Part shown: piece by piece, positions 11,654-21,630 of the stretch
Position numbering within the stretch: position 1 is the stretch's first letter
How the letters are laid out: each line of letters begins with the position of its first letter
Assembly (NCBI GenBank): GCA_963995505.1
Contig: OZ023194.1
Location: 12,892,428 to 12,956,427, forward strand
Reading direction: 5' to 3'
Origin: Hypericum androsaemum
Lineage: Eukaryota; Streptophyta; Magnoliopsida; Malpighiales; Hypericaceae
Length of the DNA: 64,000 bases
Notes under the pieces: generated by a model
Database searches by the model: none
Seen by the model: the letters and a program-made list of their open reading frames with translations, nothing else
What the model was told of the DNA's origin: nothing
Translations under genes and position numbers: made by a program

Positions 11654-14189
11654 ATGGCGAACCTAGAAGACCACCACCACCCAGATGGAAATAACAAAGG
11701 AAGCGCCTTTAAGATGGTAGTAGAGGGGTACGAAGTTGAAGGGATATCCGTTGGAGGACATGCGACATGCATAGTCCTCCCTTCCCTTAACTTGGCCTTC
11801 GACATTGGTCTGTGCCTCCAGCGCGCTATCTCCCAGGACTTCCTCTTCATCTCCCACGCCCACGTGGACCACATTGTGCGTTTTGTTTCCTAGCCCCTTC
11901 TTGGTAATTTCCATAAAGGAAGGTGCTTTTAGTCCTAGTAGTGCTTTAAGGTTTCTGGGTTTAGGGTAATTTCCATATTGGAGAAGCTAATATAGGAGAG
12001 AGATGTCTGATGATTTGGAAGAATTTGGGTGCCAATTTGACTGTTTTTTTTTGGTATCTCTCAGGGAGGACTCCCCACGTATGTTGCAACTCGGGGGTTG
12101 AACCGGATGAACCCTCCCACGGTTGTTGTGCCAAGTTACGTCAAAGAAACCGTGGAGAAATTTCTTGAGGCGTGCAGGAAATTAATTGCTTCTGAGCTGA
12201 ACTGTAACATTGTTGGTCTGGATGTAGGTATTGTCTTGAATCCTCCATTGTTGGTTGCGGGTTTTTTTCTTTTTTTTTTATATTTCCTGACAGTTAGTAA
12301 GCCCGTTTAAGTTCTCGGTGATGAGTTATAATCTGCAGGAGGGGAGATTTCTATTGGAAGGAACTTCAAAGTTAAAGCATTCAGGACATATCATACAATA
12401 CAAAGTCAGGTAATTCTGATTTTTGTTGGACATTCTTTCGAAGTACAAAGTACTTGAATTTAATTATGTTACTATATTTTTGTAGGGCTATTTAGTGTAC
12501 GCCGTAAAGCACAAGCTAAAGCAAGAATACCTTGGCCTCTCTGGAACTGAGATCAAGAATTTGAAGACATTTGGCGTGGAGGTCAGTATTGAAGCCGTGG
12601 TTGCAGTTTGTTTAACCTTTGCGCTCATGGAAGCATACATGCATGACAATGTGTGCCTTCGAGGATGTCTCAGTTCGTTCTCCCCTAAGCTAGTTCCCGT
12701 TCCTCCTTATTCTTTTTCCAACTCTTGGTTCTGACATAGTTAGGTCATTGTATTAGGTTGTATCGTCCATTATTCTGTGCTTTTAATGTAAATGGAACTT
12801 ATTAATGTGGAAATAAGCTAGAACTAAGATCTTTCTTTGCAGTTCCTTCATAGTGATTGCCAGTATCATTGTTTGAACATGTAACTTTAGTTGGGCGGTC
12901 AACATTTTTGCTCTTGGATGGGTTGTCTCCCAAACAGAACTGGTGTTTTGCGTCACCTTTCTGCCAATCATAACCAATAGCTGTAAATTGAGAAACCTTG
13001 CGAAAGAGAGTTGGAGAAATCTTTTGCCTAACACCTGTATCCTTTCTTCTCTTCTTTGTGATCTTTAATTTTGAGGGAGGTGATCTTTTATTGCCGCATT
13101 TAGATGCATGTTTCTGTAATTATTTGATCATACAAAACTATTAAGTAGTTATGTTCTGAATTTGCTCCAATTAATTGCATATCTTTTTTTACCGTTGCTG
13201 AGCTCGACTGGTCATTATTTTGTGTTTTCTCTTGACAGATCACAGACACAATCACAACACCGGAAATTGCTTTTACTGGGGACACAAAATCTGATTTTAT
13301 AACTGATGAAGCTAATGCTGATGTTTTGAGAGCAAAAATTCTGATTTTGGAGGTAGTTTCTTTGCTTCTTTTGTTTGTTTCTCCATGCACTGATGACAGT
13401 TCTTAGACCATTCCTTCTTCATCCCAAGTATTTGTACTATCTCTAAACTCTGTTCATGGCCTGAAGAATAAGATTAGGGGAGGATTGGACTTGGAAGTTT
13501 GAGAATTACTGGTTCTCTTTATTCCAGAAAACGAGAGACTATAAATGATTTGTCGGCCTCGGCATATTTGTCGGCCCCTTGCGCTCCTGTATGCTAGTTT
13601 GGGTCTTATTGTTTAATGGCGGGAAATGAGCAAAGGCCTTTAAGAGGTCGATTGGATAAAATATTTTGCTAAAGTCAACTTGTGGCTCATTGATCATGTA
13701 GAGTACGATCCTTGACAACACAATAACAATACAACGTGCACGTGAATATGGGCATACTCATCTATCTGAGGTACAGTCCTTGTTTGCTCCTTCCCTCTTT
13801 GATTATGCAAAGGCTGTCCTTACGAGCTAATTCTTCTCTTGTATTTGGATGATACTATAACAGATAATAGGTAGTGCAGACAAGTTTCAGAACAAATCGA
13901 TACTCCTTATTCACTTTTCAGCTCGTTATACAGTAGAGGTGAGTTTTCTTGAACACAGGCTTGCATACTTCAGAATTCTTTTGCACCTCATTAAGCCCAT
14001 TCTTGAAGTGCTCTGAATAGTATGTGGTTCAATATCAGAGTTTTTCATGGTTGGAGGTTGGATCCTAATTTGCCTTTTTTGATTCGTCAGGAAATCCAAG
14101 AAGCTGTTTGTAGGTTACCACCACCTTTAACTGGCCGAGTGTTTGCAACTGCATTTGGCTTCCAAGAGAAGGAGACGAGGAAGAGGGGA
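11654..14189 (+). CDS. TRZ1: short-form tRNase Z, unit A (first half of an in-frame tandem)
   Basis: tRNase Z is the metallo-beta-lactamase-fold endonuclease that removes the 3' trailer of pre-tRNAs. Coding exons: 11654-11875, 12065-12227, 12339-12409, 12486-12581, 13239-13352, 13702-13770, 13864-13938 and 14091 onward; all junctions are GT-AG and keep frame. Exon 1 carries GISVGG and ends in the zinc motif HAHVDH; exon 2 opens GGLPTYVATRG; exon 5 has FTGDTKSDF; exon 7 has LLIHFSARYT; exon 8 has LPPPLTGRVFA. The first seven exons give 270 residues. I chose the ATG at 11654; a second in-frame ATG at 11714 begins the conserved MVVEGYE block. Exon 8 has lost the usual stop and runs open, without a splice, into the first exon of unit B. 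There is no clear organelle targeting peptide, so a cytosolic or nuclear form is likely (inference). Confidence 0.85.
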
Positions 14190-16602
14190 ATGGTAATTGA
14201 GGGGTACCAAGTTGAAGGGATATCGGTTGGAGGCCAACAGACTTGCATAATCCTCCCTTCCCTTTGCTTGGCCTTCGACATTGGTCGGTGCCCCCAGCGC
14301 GTTATCTCCCAGGACTTCCTCTTCATCTCCCACACCCACATGGACCACATTGTACGTTTTGTTTCCTCGTCTCTCGTATTCAGACTTGAACATTGTCGGG
14401 CCATATTTTGGAGAGATGTCTGATGATTTGGAAGAATTGGGGTGCCAATTTGACTGTTTTGTTGGGTTGGTATCTTTCAGGGAGGACTCCCCATGTATGT
14501 TGCAACTCGGGGGTTGTACCGGATGAAGCCTCCCACGATTGTTGTGCCAAGTTATGTCAAAGAAACCGTGGAGGAATTAGTTGAGGTTCTCAGGGAATTG
14601 GTTGGCTCTGAGCTGAACTGTAACATTGTTGGTCTTGATGTAGGTATTGTCTTAAATCCTCCATTGTTGGTTGCGAGTTTTAAATTTCCTGACAATTAGT
14701 AAGCTCATTTTAGTTCTCGGTGATGGGTTACAATCTGCAGGAGGAGAGATTTATGTTGGAAGAAACATTAAAGTAAAAGCATTCAGGACATATCATAGAA
14801 TACAAAGTCAGGTATTTCTGATTTTTCGTGTTCTGTTGGCCATTCTTGCGAAGTACAAAGTACTTGAATTTTATTATGTTACTATGTGTTTGTAGGGCTA
14901 TTTAGTGTATTCTGTAAAGCACAAGCTAAAGAGAGAATACCTTGGCCTCTCTGGAACTGAGATCAAGAATTTGAAGACATTAGGCGTGGAGGTCAGTATT
15001 GAAACCGTGGTTGCAGTTTGTTTAACCTTTGTTCATGACAATGGGGGCCTTTGAATATGACTCAATTTGCTCTCTCCTGATGTAGTTTCCTTTCCTCCTT
15101 ATTCTTTGCCAATACTTGGTTCCTCCGGTTCGTCAGTTATTCTGTGCTTTTAATGTAAATGGAACTTATTAATGTGGAAATAAGCTAGAACTTAGTTCTT
15201 TCTTTGCAGTCCCTACATAATGGTCGGTTGCCGATATCATTGTTTGAACTTGGAACTTTAGTTGGGTGATCAACTTTTCTGCTGTTGGATGGGTCGTCTC
15301 CCGAACAGAACTGGTGTTTTGCTTCACCTTTCTTCCTATCATAACCAATAGCCTTAAATTGAGAAAGAATGAGTTGGAGAAATCTTTAGCTTAACACCTG
15401 CATCTTTTCCTCTTCTTCTTGTGATCTTTAACTGTGATCTGTTATTGCTGCTCGTAGATGCATGTTGCTGTAACTGTAATTATTTGACATACAAAACTAT
15501 TAATTAGTTATATTCTGTGGTTACTCTAATTAGTTGCATCTCTTGTTTTCACTGTTGCTGGTCACGTCTGGTCACTATTTTTGCGTTTCTCTTGACAGAT
15601 CACAGACACAATCACAACACCAGAAATTGCTTTTACCGGGGACACAAAATCTGATTTTATAACCGATGAAGCTAATGCTGATGTTTTGAGAGCGAAGATT
15701 CTGATTGTGGAGGTAGTTTCTTTGCTTCTTTTGTTTGTTTCTCCGTGCCCTGATGATAGTTGTTAGATCATTCCTTCTTCATCCCAAGTATCTGTACTAT
15801 CTCTAAACTCTGTTTGTGGCCTGAAGAATAAAACTAGGGGAGGAACCAACTTGGACTTCGAAGTTTGAGAAATACTGGTTATCTTTATTCCAGAAAATGA
15901 GATGACTATAAATGATTTTTCGGCTTCGGCATATTTGTCAGTCCCTTGCATTCTTGTCTATGCTAGATTGGGTCTTATTGTTTAATGGTGGGAAATGAGC
16001 CAAGGCCTTTAAGAGGTCGATTGGATAAAATATTTTGCTAAAGTCAACTTGTGGCTCATTGATCATGTAGAGTACGTTCCTTGACAACACGATAACAATA
16101 CAACATGCACGTGAATATGGGCATACTCATCTATCTGAGGTACAGTCCTTGTTTGCTCCTTCCCTCTTTGATTATATTCTACTCCTTTTCCCCTTTTGAC
16201 GTGCATATTGTAACCCAATTTGGGATACGGCATTCGATAACGAATGGTTATACGACGGCCGTCCTTATGAACTGATTCTTCTCTTTTATTTGGATGATGT
16301 TATGACAGATAATAGGTAGTGCAGACAAGTTTCAGAACAAAGCAATACTCCTCATTCACTTTTCTGCTCGGTATACAGTAGAGGTGAGTTTTCTTGAACA
16401 CAGACTTGCATACTTAAGAATTCTTTGCAGCCCAGTAAGTTCATTCTTGAAGCACTCTGAACAGTATGTGGTTCCATATATTAGGTTTTCATGGTTGGAT
16501 TCTAATTTGCCGTTTTTGATTCGGCAGGAAATCCAGGAAGCTGTTGGTAGGTTGCCACCACCTTTAACTGGCCGAGTGTTTGCACTCACAGAAGGAATTT
16601 AG
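14190..16602 (+). CDS. TRZ1: short-form tRNase Z, unit B (second half of the tandem)
   Basis: Unit B begins at the ATG at 14190 if read alone, but that codon lies inside open frame coming from exon 8 of unit A (exon 14091-14351, 87 codons). Further exons: 14481-14643, 14741-14811, 14896-14991, 15599-15712, 16071-16139, 16309-16383, 16528-16602 (TAG). All the key blocks are present: zinc motif HTHMDH, GGLPMYVATRGLYRMKPPT, FTGDTKSDF, LLIHFSARYT, and the normal end GRVFALTEGI. Exon sizes 2-7 equal those of unit A, and intron sequences are also alike, so the duplication is recent. B matches the common plant form better in places (for example GLYRMKPP and STFLD against GLNRMNPP and STILD in A). 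It has no intergenic promoter of its own: only 13 codons separate the A homology from its Met. Confidence 0.85.
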
Positions 16603-17289
16603 AGCGGACGAGATTAGTTAGAAGAAATGAAGAATTTTGTGGACGAGGCTGCGGCTTCTTTCAAGAAGCCTCTCGGGTGTTCCGTTTGAAAGGTTAACAA
16701 GCTCGCCAATCGAAGGAAGAAGCAATACTAATGCAATGATGAAATCTTACTGACGCTTGTAGATACTTAAGATAGAAGTTATTCATGCAAGGAGTGCTAG
16801 TTCGGTGAATATTAGCTATGCATTTTTGCCTGGCACGCATAGCATTGAGAAAAGGGAAAAGACTGCATCCAAGGTTCAAAAGAATCCTGATTCTGCCATT
16901 ACTCAGTTACTGAACTACAGGCAGTCAAAACATGTGATAAACACTTGATCGAATTCATTGCTTTTGGATTCGTCGAGTCCCTGAGGATCCGTCTGCTGCT
17001 TGTGATGCTCACAGTTTGCACAAATTTATGGCTTCAGCCCAGGAAAGTGTAGAATGCTTCCATGCTCAACTTGTGTGTTTGCTAGTTTTTTTGCAGCATA
17101 TCCAAGGGGGTCTTAGGCTTGACGGATGTTTTTTTTAGAAGATTAGAATCATGATCAGAAAAAAGTTAGAATGGTTGATGCTCGAGACCATTTTGGCCAA
17201 CCATTCCGGGGTATTGCGTTTGGAGTATGCCTGCTCTGGTCGAAAATTTTTTGAGATAATCCCGTACTGCAATTTGGTGTAGGAACATC

Positions 17290-17655
17290 CGAGTTGGACG
17301 TGATCGTCACGAGGGTAATGAAATTATTTGAGGCAAATGTTAAACAAGTCACAGATTACCTCTCTACCATTATAGCTTCCTTGAGCTCTTTGTGGAACTC
17401 CGAGTGCAACACCACTGAAGTAAAGCTTTCGTCTAGCACCAATCCAAGCCATCTGACGACATCTTCAAGCTTAGGAACCGAGCCACAGGCCTTCACACCG
17501 AGCATGGGTGCAGCCTCGGGACAAGGATCGCTCGTGGAAACATCTCGTATTTTTTCAACCACTTCCCAAGGCATCTAACCAGGTTTCCTTTTCATTCAGC
17601 TTACCAATGCAGGAAGACAATATCACGTCATCCACATTCGGCGACGCTAGCAAGT
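17290..17655 (-). pseudogene. 3' fragment of the 397-residue gene at 19344-20537
   Basis: On the minus strand this matches the C-terminal third of the neighbouring single-exon gene: CPEAAPMLGVKACGSVPKL, then EDVVRWLGLVLDESFTSVV, then HSEFHKEL. The gene's matching text is CPEAASMLGLKACDSVPKL and HSEFHEEL. Frame is lost near 17575 and the copy stops at about 17655, where the retroelement scrap begins. It has no start, no promoter and a different C-terminus, so it is a dead partial duplicate in the same orientation as its parent. Confidence 0.8.
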
Positions 17656-17945
17656 AAAGCTCAGGTCTTGGTGCACTGGTCGAATTTGGACAAAGAGGAA
17701 GCCACGTGGGAGGATTGTTCTGCCATTAGTGACCAGTTTCCTGTCATCCGTGCTTGCTTTGAACCCAATAAGCGTTCTTGAGGACAAGAACGTTCTCTTC
17801 CAAGGGGGCTTGTTACGGATGACAGATGCAGATGGTAGACAACAAGAGTTAAGAAGCAGTTGGCGACCGACTCCTAGTCAGCTGATGGAATTGGCGGGAA
17901 GACGGTTAAGCAGAGTTTGGCGGGAGAACAGTTATAGAAGATAGT
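17656..17945 (+). mobile_element. Ty3/gypsy polyprotein C-terminal (chromodomain) scrap
   Basis: The frame from 17662 reads QVLVHWSNLDKEEATWEDC, the typical chromodomain-like end of plant Ty3/gypsy integrase (QVLVQW..L..EEATWED). One shift later it continues as LEDKNVLFQGG followed by a hydrophilic tail at 17770-17943, as at the end of these polyproteins. Neither an LTR nor the rest of the element is visible. It abuts exactly the end of the gene fragment on its left, so it may have taken part in the rearrangement. Confidence 0.65.
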
Positions 17946-17974
17946 TGAGAATTAGTTGCTGACGTGTCACTCTT

Positions 17975-18178
17975 AACTAAATGTGGTTCCATATAAAAGT
18001 TTTGGATGGTTGGATCCTAATTTGCATTTTCTTGATTTGTCAGGAAATCCAGGAAGCTGTTTGTAGGTTGCCACCACCTTTAACTGGCCGAGTTTTTGCA
18101 CTTACAGGAGGAATTCAGAGCAGACATGATCTGTTGGATGAAACTGGAATCAGGATTTGTCATCTCGCTATACAGTAG
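17975..18178 (+). pseudogene. tRNase Z intron 7 plus last exon, extra copy 1
   Basis: The segment starts within intron 7 (ATGTGGTTCCATAT), reaches an intact TTTGTCAG acceptor at 18043, and gives the last exon from 18044: EIQEAVCRLPPPLTGRVFALTGGI. The stop of the normal exon (ATTTAG) has become ATTCAG, so the frame runs on for about 20 codons to a stop at 18176-18178. No upstream exons accompany it. Confidence 0.75.
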
Positions 18179-18382
18179 AGGTGACTTTTCTTATTGCATA
18201 CTTCAGAATTCTTTGGCACCTCAGTAAGCTCATTCTCCAACAGTATGTGGTTCCATATCGAAGTTTCTCATGGTTGGATCCTAATTTTCCTTTTTTTGAT
18301 TCGTCAGGAAATCCAGGAAGCTGTTTGTTGGCTGCCACCACCTTTAACTGGCCGTGTGTTTGCACTCCCAGAAGGAATTTAG
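18158..18382 (+). pseudogene. tRNase Z exon 7 end to last exon, extra copy 2
   Basis: It begins with the last ~20 bases of exon 7 (CGCTATACAGTAGAG at about 18166-18180) and its GTGA donor. A shortened intron 7 and the CGTCAG acceptor follow, then a complete last exon at 18308-18382 reading EIQEAVCWLPPPLTGRVFAL and ending at TAG, as in unit B. With the previous entry this makes four copies of the last exon in 4.3 kb (14091, 16528, 18044, 18308). Confidence 0.75.
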
Positions 18383-19343
18383 CGCGGACAAGATTAGTTA
18401 GAAGATAGCTGTCCGAAGATGGCAGAATCAGGATTCTTTTGAACCTTGGATACAGTCTTAAGCTCAGCTGCCAAGATTTTATCTGCTCGGTTACTGAACC
18501 AACGGCAGTCAAAACATGTGGTGAACACTTGATCAAATTCATTGCTTTTGGAGTCTGTTCGTATCGAGTCCCGGCGGATTTATCTGCTGCTTTGTGATGT
18601 TCACAGTTTGCACAACTTTACGGCTTTAGCCCAGGAAAAGGTAGAATGCTTCCAAGCTCAACTTGTGTTTGCCAGTTGCTTGCAACATATCCATGGGGAT
18701 CTTAGGCTTGGTGGATGTTTTTTGATAAAAAAGAGTTAGAATCATGATCAGAAAAAAGTTAGAATGGATGATTACACCTTTAGTTCAGGTGTAATCATGT
18801 TTGGGATATGCATGTTCTGATCGAAATTTTCGAGACAATTCCGTACTACAATTTGGCATAGCAACATCTGAGTTGGACCTAATCGTCATGAGGCTGATGA
18901 AATTATTTGAGGCAAACAAATGTTAGACAAGTCGCAGATTATCGCAGTGTCACCCGGCTGTACTCGCTGGATGAAACTGGAATCAAGTCATTACAAGAAA
19001 AAAGAAGAAGGGCACACTGTTAAATTACTCGATGTTCGTCAATTTTTGAACAAAAATAAAGTTACAACTGTGGGTATAATATCAACTCATTTTCATATGA
19101 TAAATACTCTTATCATAAGAGCTTCCTTTTCGAATAAAGGGGGCATTTTGTAAACCAAGAAAGATGTACATGACCAAATCAATAAGTTAATGACACCAGT
19201 GATGGAAGGCCATAAATAAGAATAGCATTCAACTTGCTCTTGTTCAATTTCAACTGGTGACGCTCTTGAAACGAGAACCTGAATCAATGATACAAAATTC
19301 TTCTCTCAGAGAAAAAAAAGTACATAACTCCCATGGCGATTTC

Positions 19344-20537
19344 CTAATCATGCTCGTGATCAGCTTGAGTTATCAAATTCTCGATGATGTTCGAGATAAC
19401 GCAACAGCCTTTGGCTTCCGCAGCTAAAGAATCAACCTTCTTCTTGATTGCCTTAAGTTCTTCATGGAACTCCGAGTGCAACACCACTGAAGTAAAACTT
19501 TCGTCTAGAACCAATCCAAGCCATCTGACGACATCTTCAAGCTTAGGAACCGAGTCACAAGCCTTCAAACCGAGCATGGATGCAGCTTCTGGACAAGGAA
19601 TTGCTTGTGGAAACATCTCATATTTTTTCAACCACTTCCCTAGATATCTAACCAGGTTCATCATTTCCTTTTCGTTCAGCTTACCAATGCAAGAAGACAG
19701 TATCACGTCATCCACATTGGGCGACGCTAGCAAATAATGCAAACAAAGCTCATTCGTTAAGAACCCATCATATGCAACCATAAGCAGAATAGATGCATCT
19801 TTGGCCAATTGAGATTTCTCGCTGGAAAGTTTCTTGTCCCGCACCTTCTCAATAGCCAGCAATCCTTGCCTCTCCCAGTCCTTCCTAACATCCATCATGG
19901 CAACATAAGCATCCTTTGTCGGACGCAACAAATATTTCAAAACGGCAAGCAACTCAGACAAACCAAAGTCCCGGGCATGCTTAATGGCAACACAGACCAA
20001 GCCAGATCTCTTTTTCTCCACAAGACTCGTAACCAGCATAGGATAAAACGAGTGACCAACAATGCCATTAACAATCAACGCCTCCACCAAATCCCAAACC
20101 TCCAAGCGAATACACGCTTCCAAGATCAACCCAGCTGCATCACGACCAACAAAAGGCCCAACCTCTCGAACCAAAACCGAAACATACGCTTCATCAGAAG
20201 CATCAACCCCAAGCGAAACACCAACTCTCTCCCTAACATTCTCAAAAAAAGTCTTCAAAACACCTAAAAACTCGCCCTTTCCGAACCCACTCGTGTCCTT
20301 AAGCTTCCTTTTAAGCTTAGTACAGAACTTGTTACTCAATTCAATGAGCTGGGCATCGATAGGAGAGAATTGCCACCCGGTAACCGGACTAACCAGCAAG
20401 TTGGGATCTGGGTTCTCAAGCTTAGGCTTCAAGCTCAGGAAAGCCTCATCTGGGTTAAGTATAATGGGGTGTTGGGAGTGGGGCCCACTAGGCTCCGGGT
20501 TAGCCGAGGCCTTGGTTATCAACTCAAGCAAAGACAT
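19344..20537 (-). CDS. conserved plant protein of unknown function, single exon, 397 aa
   Basis: One uninterrupted frame from ATG at 20537 to TAG at 19344. The protein starts MSLLELITKASANPEPSG, then LNPDEAFLSLKPKLENPDPNLL, and is largely alpha-helical in character with many Leu/Ala/Glu-rich segments: residues ~120-310 look like a helical-repeat (solenoid) region. A Lys-rich stretch (KLKRKLKD) lies near residue 75. There is no signal peptide or membrane segment. I recall uncharacterised full-length plant proteins of this size and text, so I regard it as a real gene, but I cannot name its function. A faint likeness to the C-terminal part of nucleolar NOL11-type proteins is only a guess. A 3' part of it was copied to 17290-17655. 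A stretch of A/G-rich leader (20538-20720) precedes it. Confidence 0.85.
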   Translation of the reverse strand: MSLLELITKASANPEPSGPHSQHPIILNPDEAFLSLKPKLENPDPNLLVSPVTGWQFSPIDAQLIELSNKFCTKLKRKLKDTSGFGKGEFLGVLKTFFENVRERVGVSLGVDASDEAYVSVLVREVGPFVGRDAAGLILEACIRLEVWDLVEALIVNGIVGHSFYPMLVTSLVEKKRSGLVCVAIKHARDFGLSELLAVLKYLLRPTKDAYVAMMDVRKDWERQGLLAIEKVRDKKLSSEKSQLAKDASILLMVAYDGFLTNELCLHYLLASPNVDDVILSSCIGKLNEKEMMNLVRYLGKWLKKYEMFPQAIPCPEAASMLGLKACDSVPKLEDVVRWLGLVLDESFTSVVLHSEFHEELKAIKKKVDSLAAEAKGCCVISNIIENLITQADHEHD

Positions 20538-21630
20538 CGCCTAAAGGAAGAAACTTTAAACTAAAAATGCAAACTTTAAAGCAACCACCCAAAGAGAGAG
20601 AGAAGAGGAAACTTGGGTACCAACCGGAGGGAGAGGATGGCTGAAAGGGAGGATCTTCCAGTTGGAGGTTGAAGATGGGGAATTCCAGAAGCTAGGGTTT
20701 AAGGGAGGGGTTTAGTAGTTGCTTGAAAGGGGTTTTGTATGGGTTTTGGGCTAGACATCGGCCCACGTTTCATTGGGTCTCAAAAAGCCCATTCCAAGCG
20801 TACCCAAGTCTTCTCGAACACGGCGTGAAGAATAGATCGATTTTAGTATCGTGTGGGTTGACTTTTTTTTTAATATCAAATATCAAGTAACTTTATTTAT
20901 TTTATTTTATTTTACATTGATTTCTCTAATTCATATTTTTGGTGACAAAAAAAATTCTCAAAGTACAGATTTGAGAAACATCAATTACCCAAAAAATAAA
21001 ATGAAACCATATGATACATTGGTTAAAAAAAGAGAGTTAAAAAACTACACAGTATAAAAAATATATATTTCAATTATTGTTCAATTTCTCAAGTAACCCA
21101 TTTTGCAATCCAGGTTCACACTATATGGCTGGATTTTACTTTTATTTTGCTTATAACCTTATGAGATATTCATTGTCGCATTCATTTTTCCAGTAGTTAT
21201 TACATTCACAATATTCAAACCCAAATATTTATTTAAAAAAAATCAAAACTCATAACAACTTGGAATTTTACTTTTACTTTGTAATAAAGTACCAAGTGCA
21301 CGCCATATTTCAAGCTTTCTATTTTATTGTAAGAGTTCCGTTGGAATGGATACAAAATTCGCCATACCAAGTTCTGTCATTGTTACCCATTCAAGAAACC
21401 TTACCCATTCAAGAAATGGTTTCGACGTTGTTGCATTCTCAAACTCGAACTTGAACCTCCTACTTAACAAACCTAACTACCACATTATAACTTAACATAG
21501 GCTTCGTTTTTTGGGAAGTACTTAACTTCCATGTCCTAATAAAATTCTAATTAAAACTTTAAGGAAGCAACTCCTTTATAGTTCATGGCAATTCTGGGAA
21601 GCATCCAATTTGAAGCAGCTCGCTGTTTCC
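20538..21630. other. promoter/leader of the 397-aa gene, then AT-rich spacer
   Basis: 20538-20740 is likely 5' leader on the minus strand: it has GAGAGAGAGAAGAGG at 20594-20608 and lies directly before the ATG. 20850-21600 is AT-rich without a supported gene. TTACCCATTCAAGAAA occurs twice in tandem near 21388-21418. The right end should contain the 3' untranslated region of ALDH12A1. Confidence 0.45.

Larger units (their letters stand above)
16603..18960. repeat. scrambled segmental duplication downstream of tRNase Z
   Basis: The stretch at about 16945-17350 recurs at about 18530-18935 (for example TTGCACAA, GCTTCCA[A/T]GCTCAACTTGTGT, ACAATTTGG, GAAATTATTTGAGGCAAA). A piece of about 39 bases at 16861-16899 recurs in reverse orientation at 18419-18457, so one copy was partly inverted. 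In between lie a gene fragment, a retroelement scrap and two tRNase Z last-exon copies, listed separately. The repeated segment has a short open frame at 18542-18739 that I do not recognise. Confidence 0.75.

Noticed and set aside
14190..16602. Unit B of tRNase Z as an ordinary separate gene
   Set aside because: It cannot be ruled out from sequence, but it lacks any upstream intergenic space and its ATG is inside open, in-frame exon from unit A, so the fused reading is preferred.
19809..20564. Plus-strand frames of up to 160 codons opposite the 397-aa gene
   Set aside because: They overlap a longer conserved minus-strand frame and read as low-complexity antisense.
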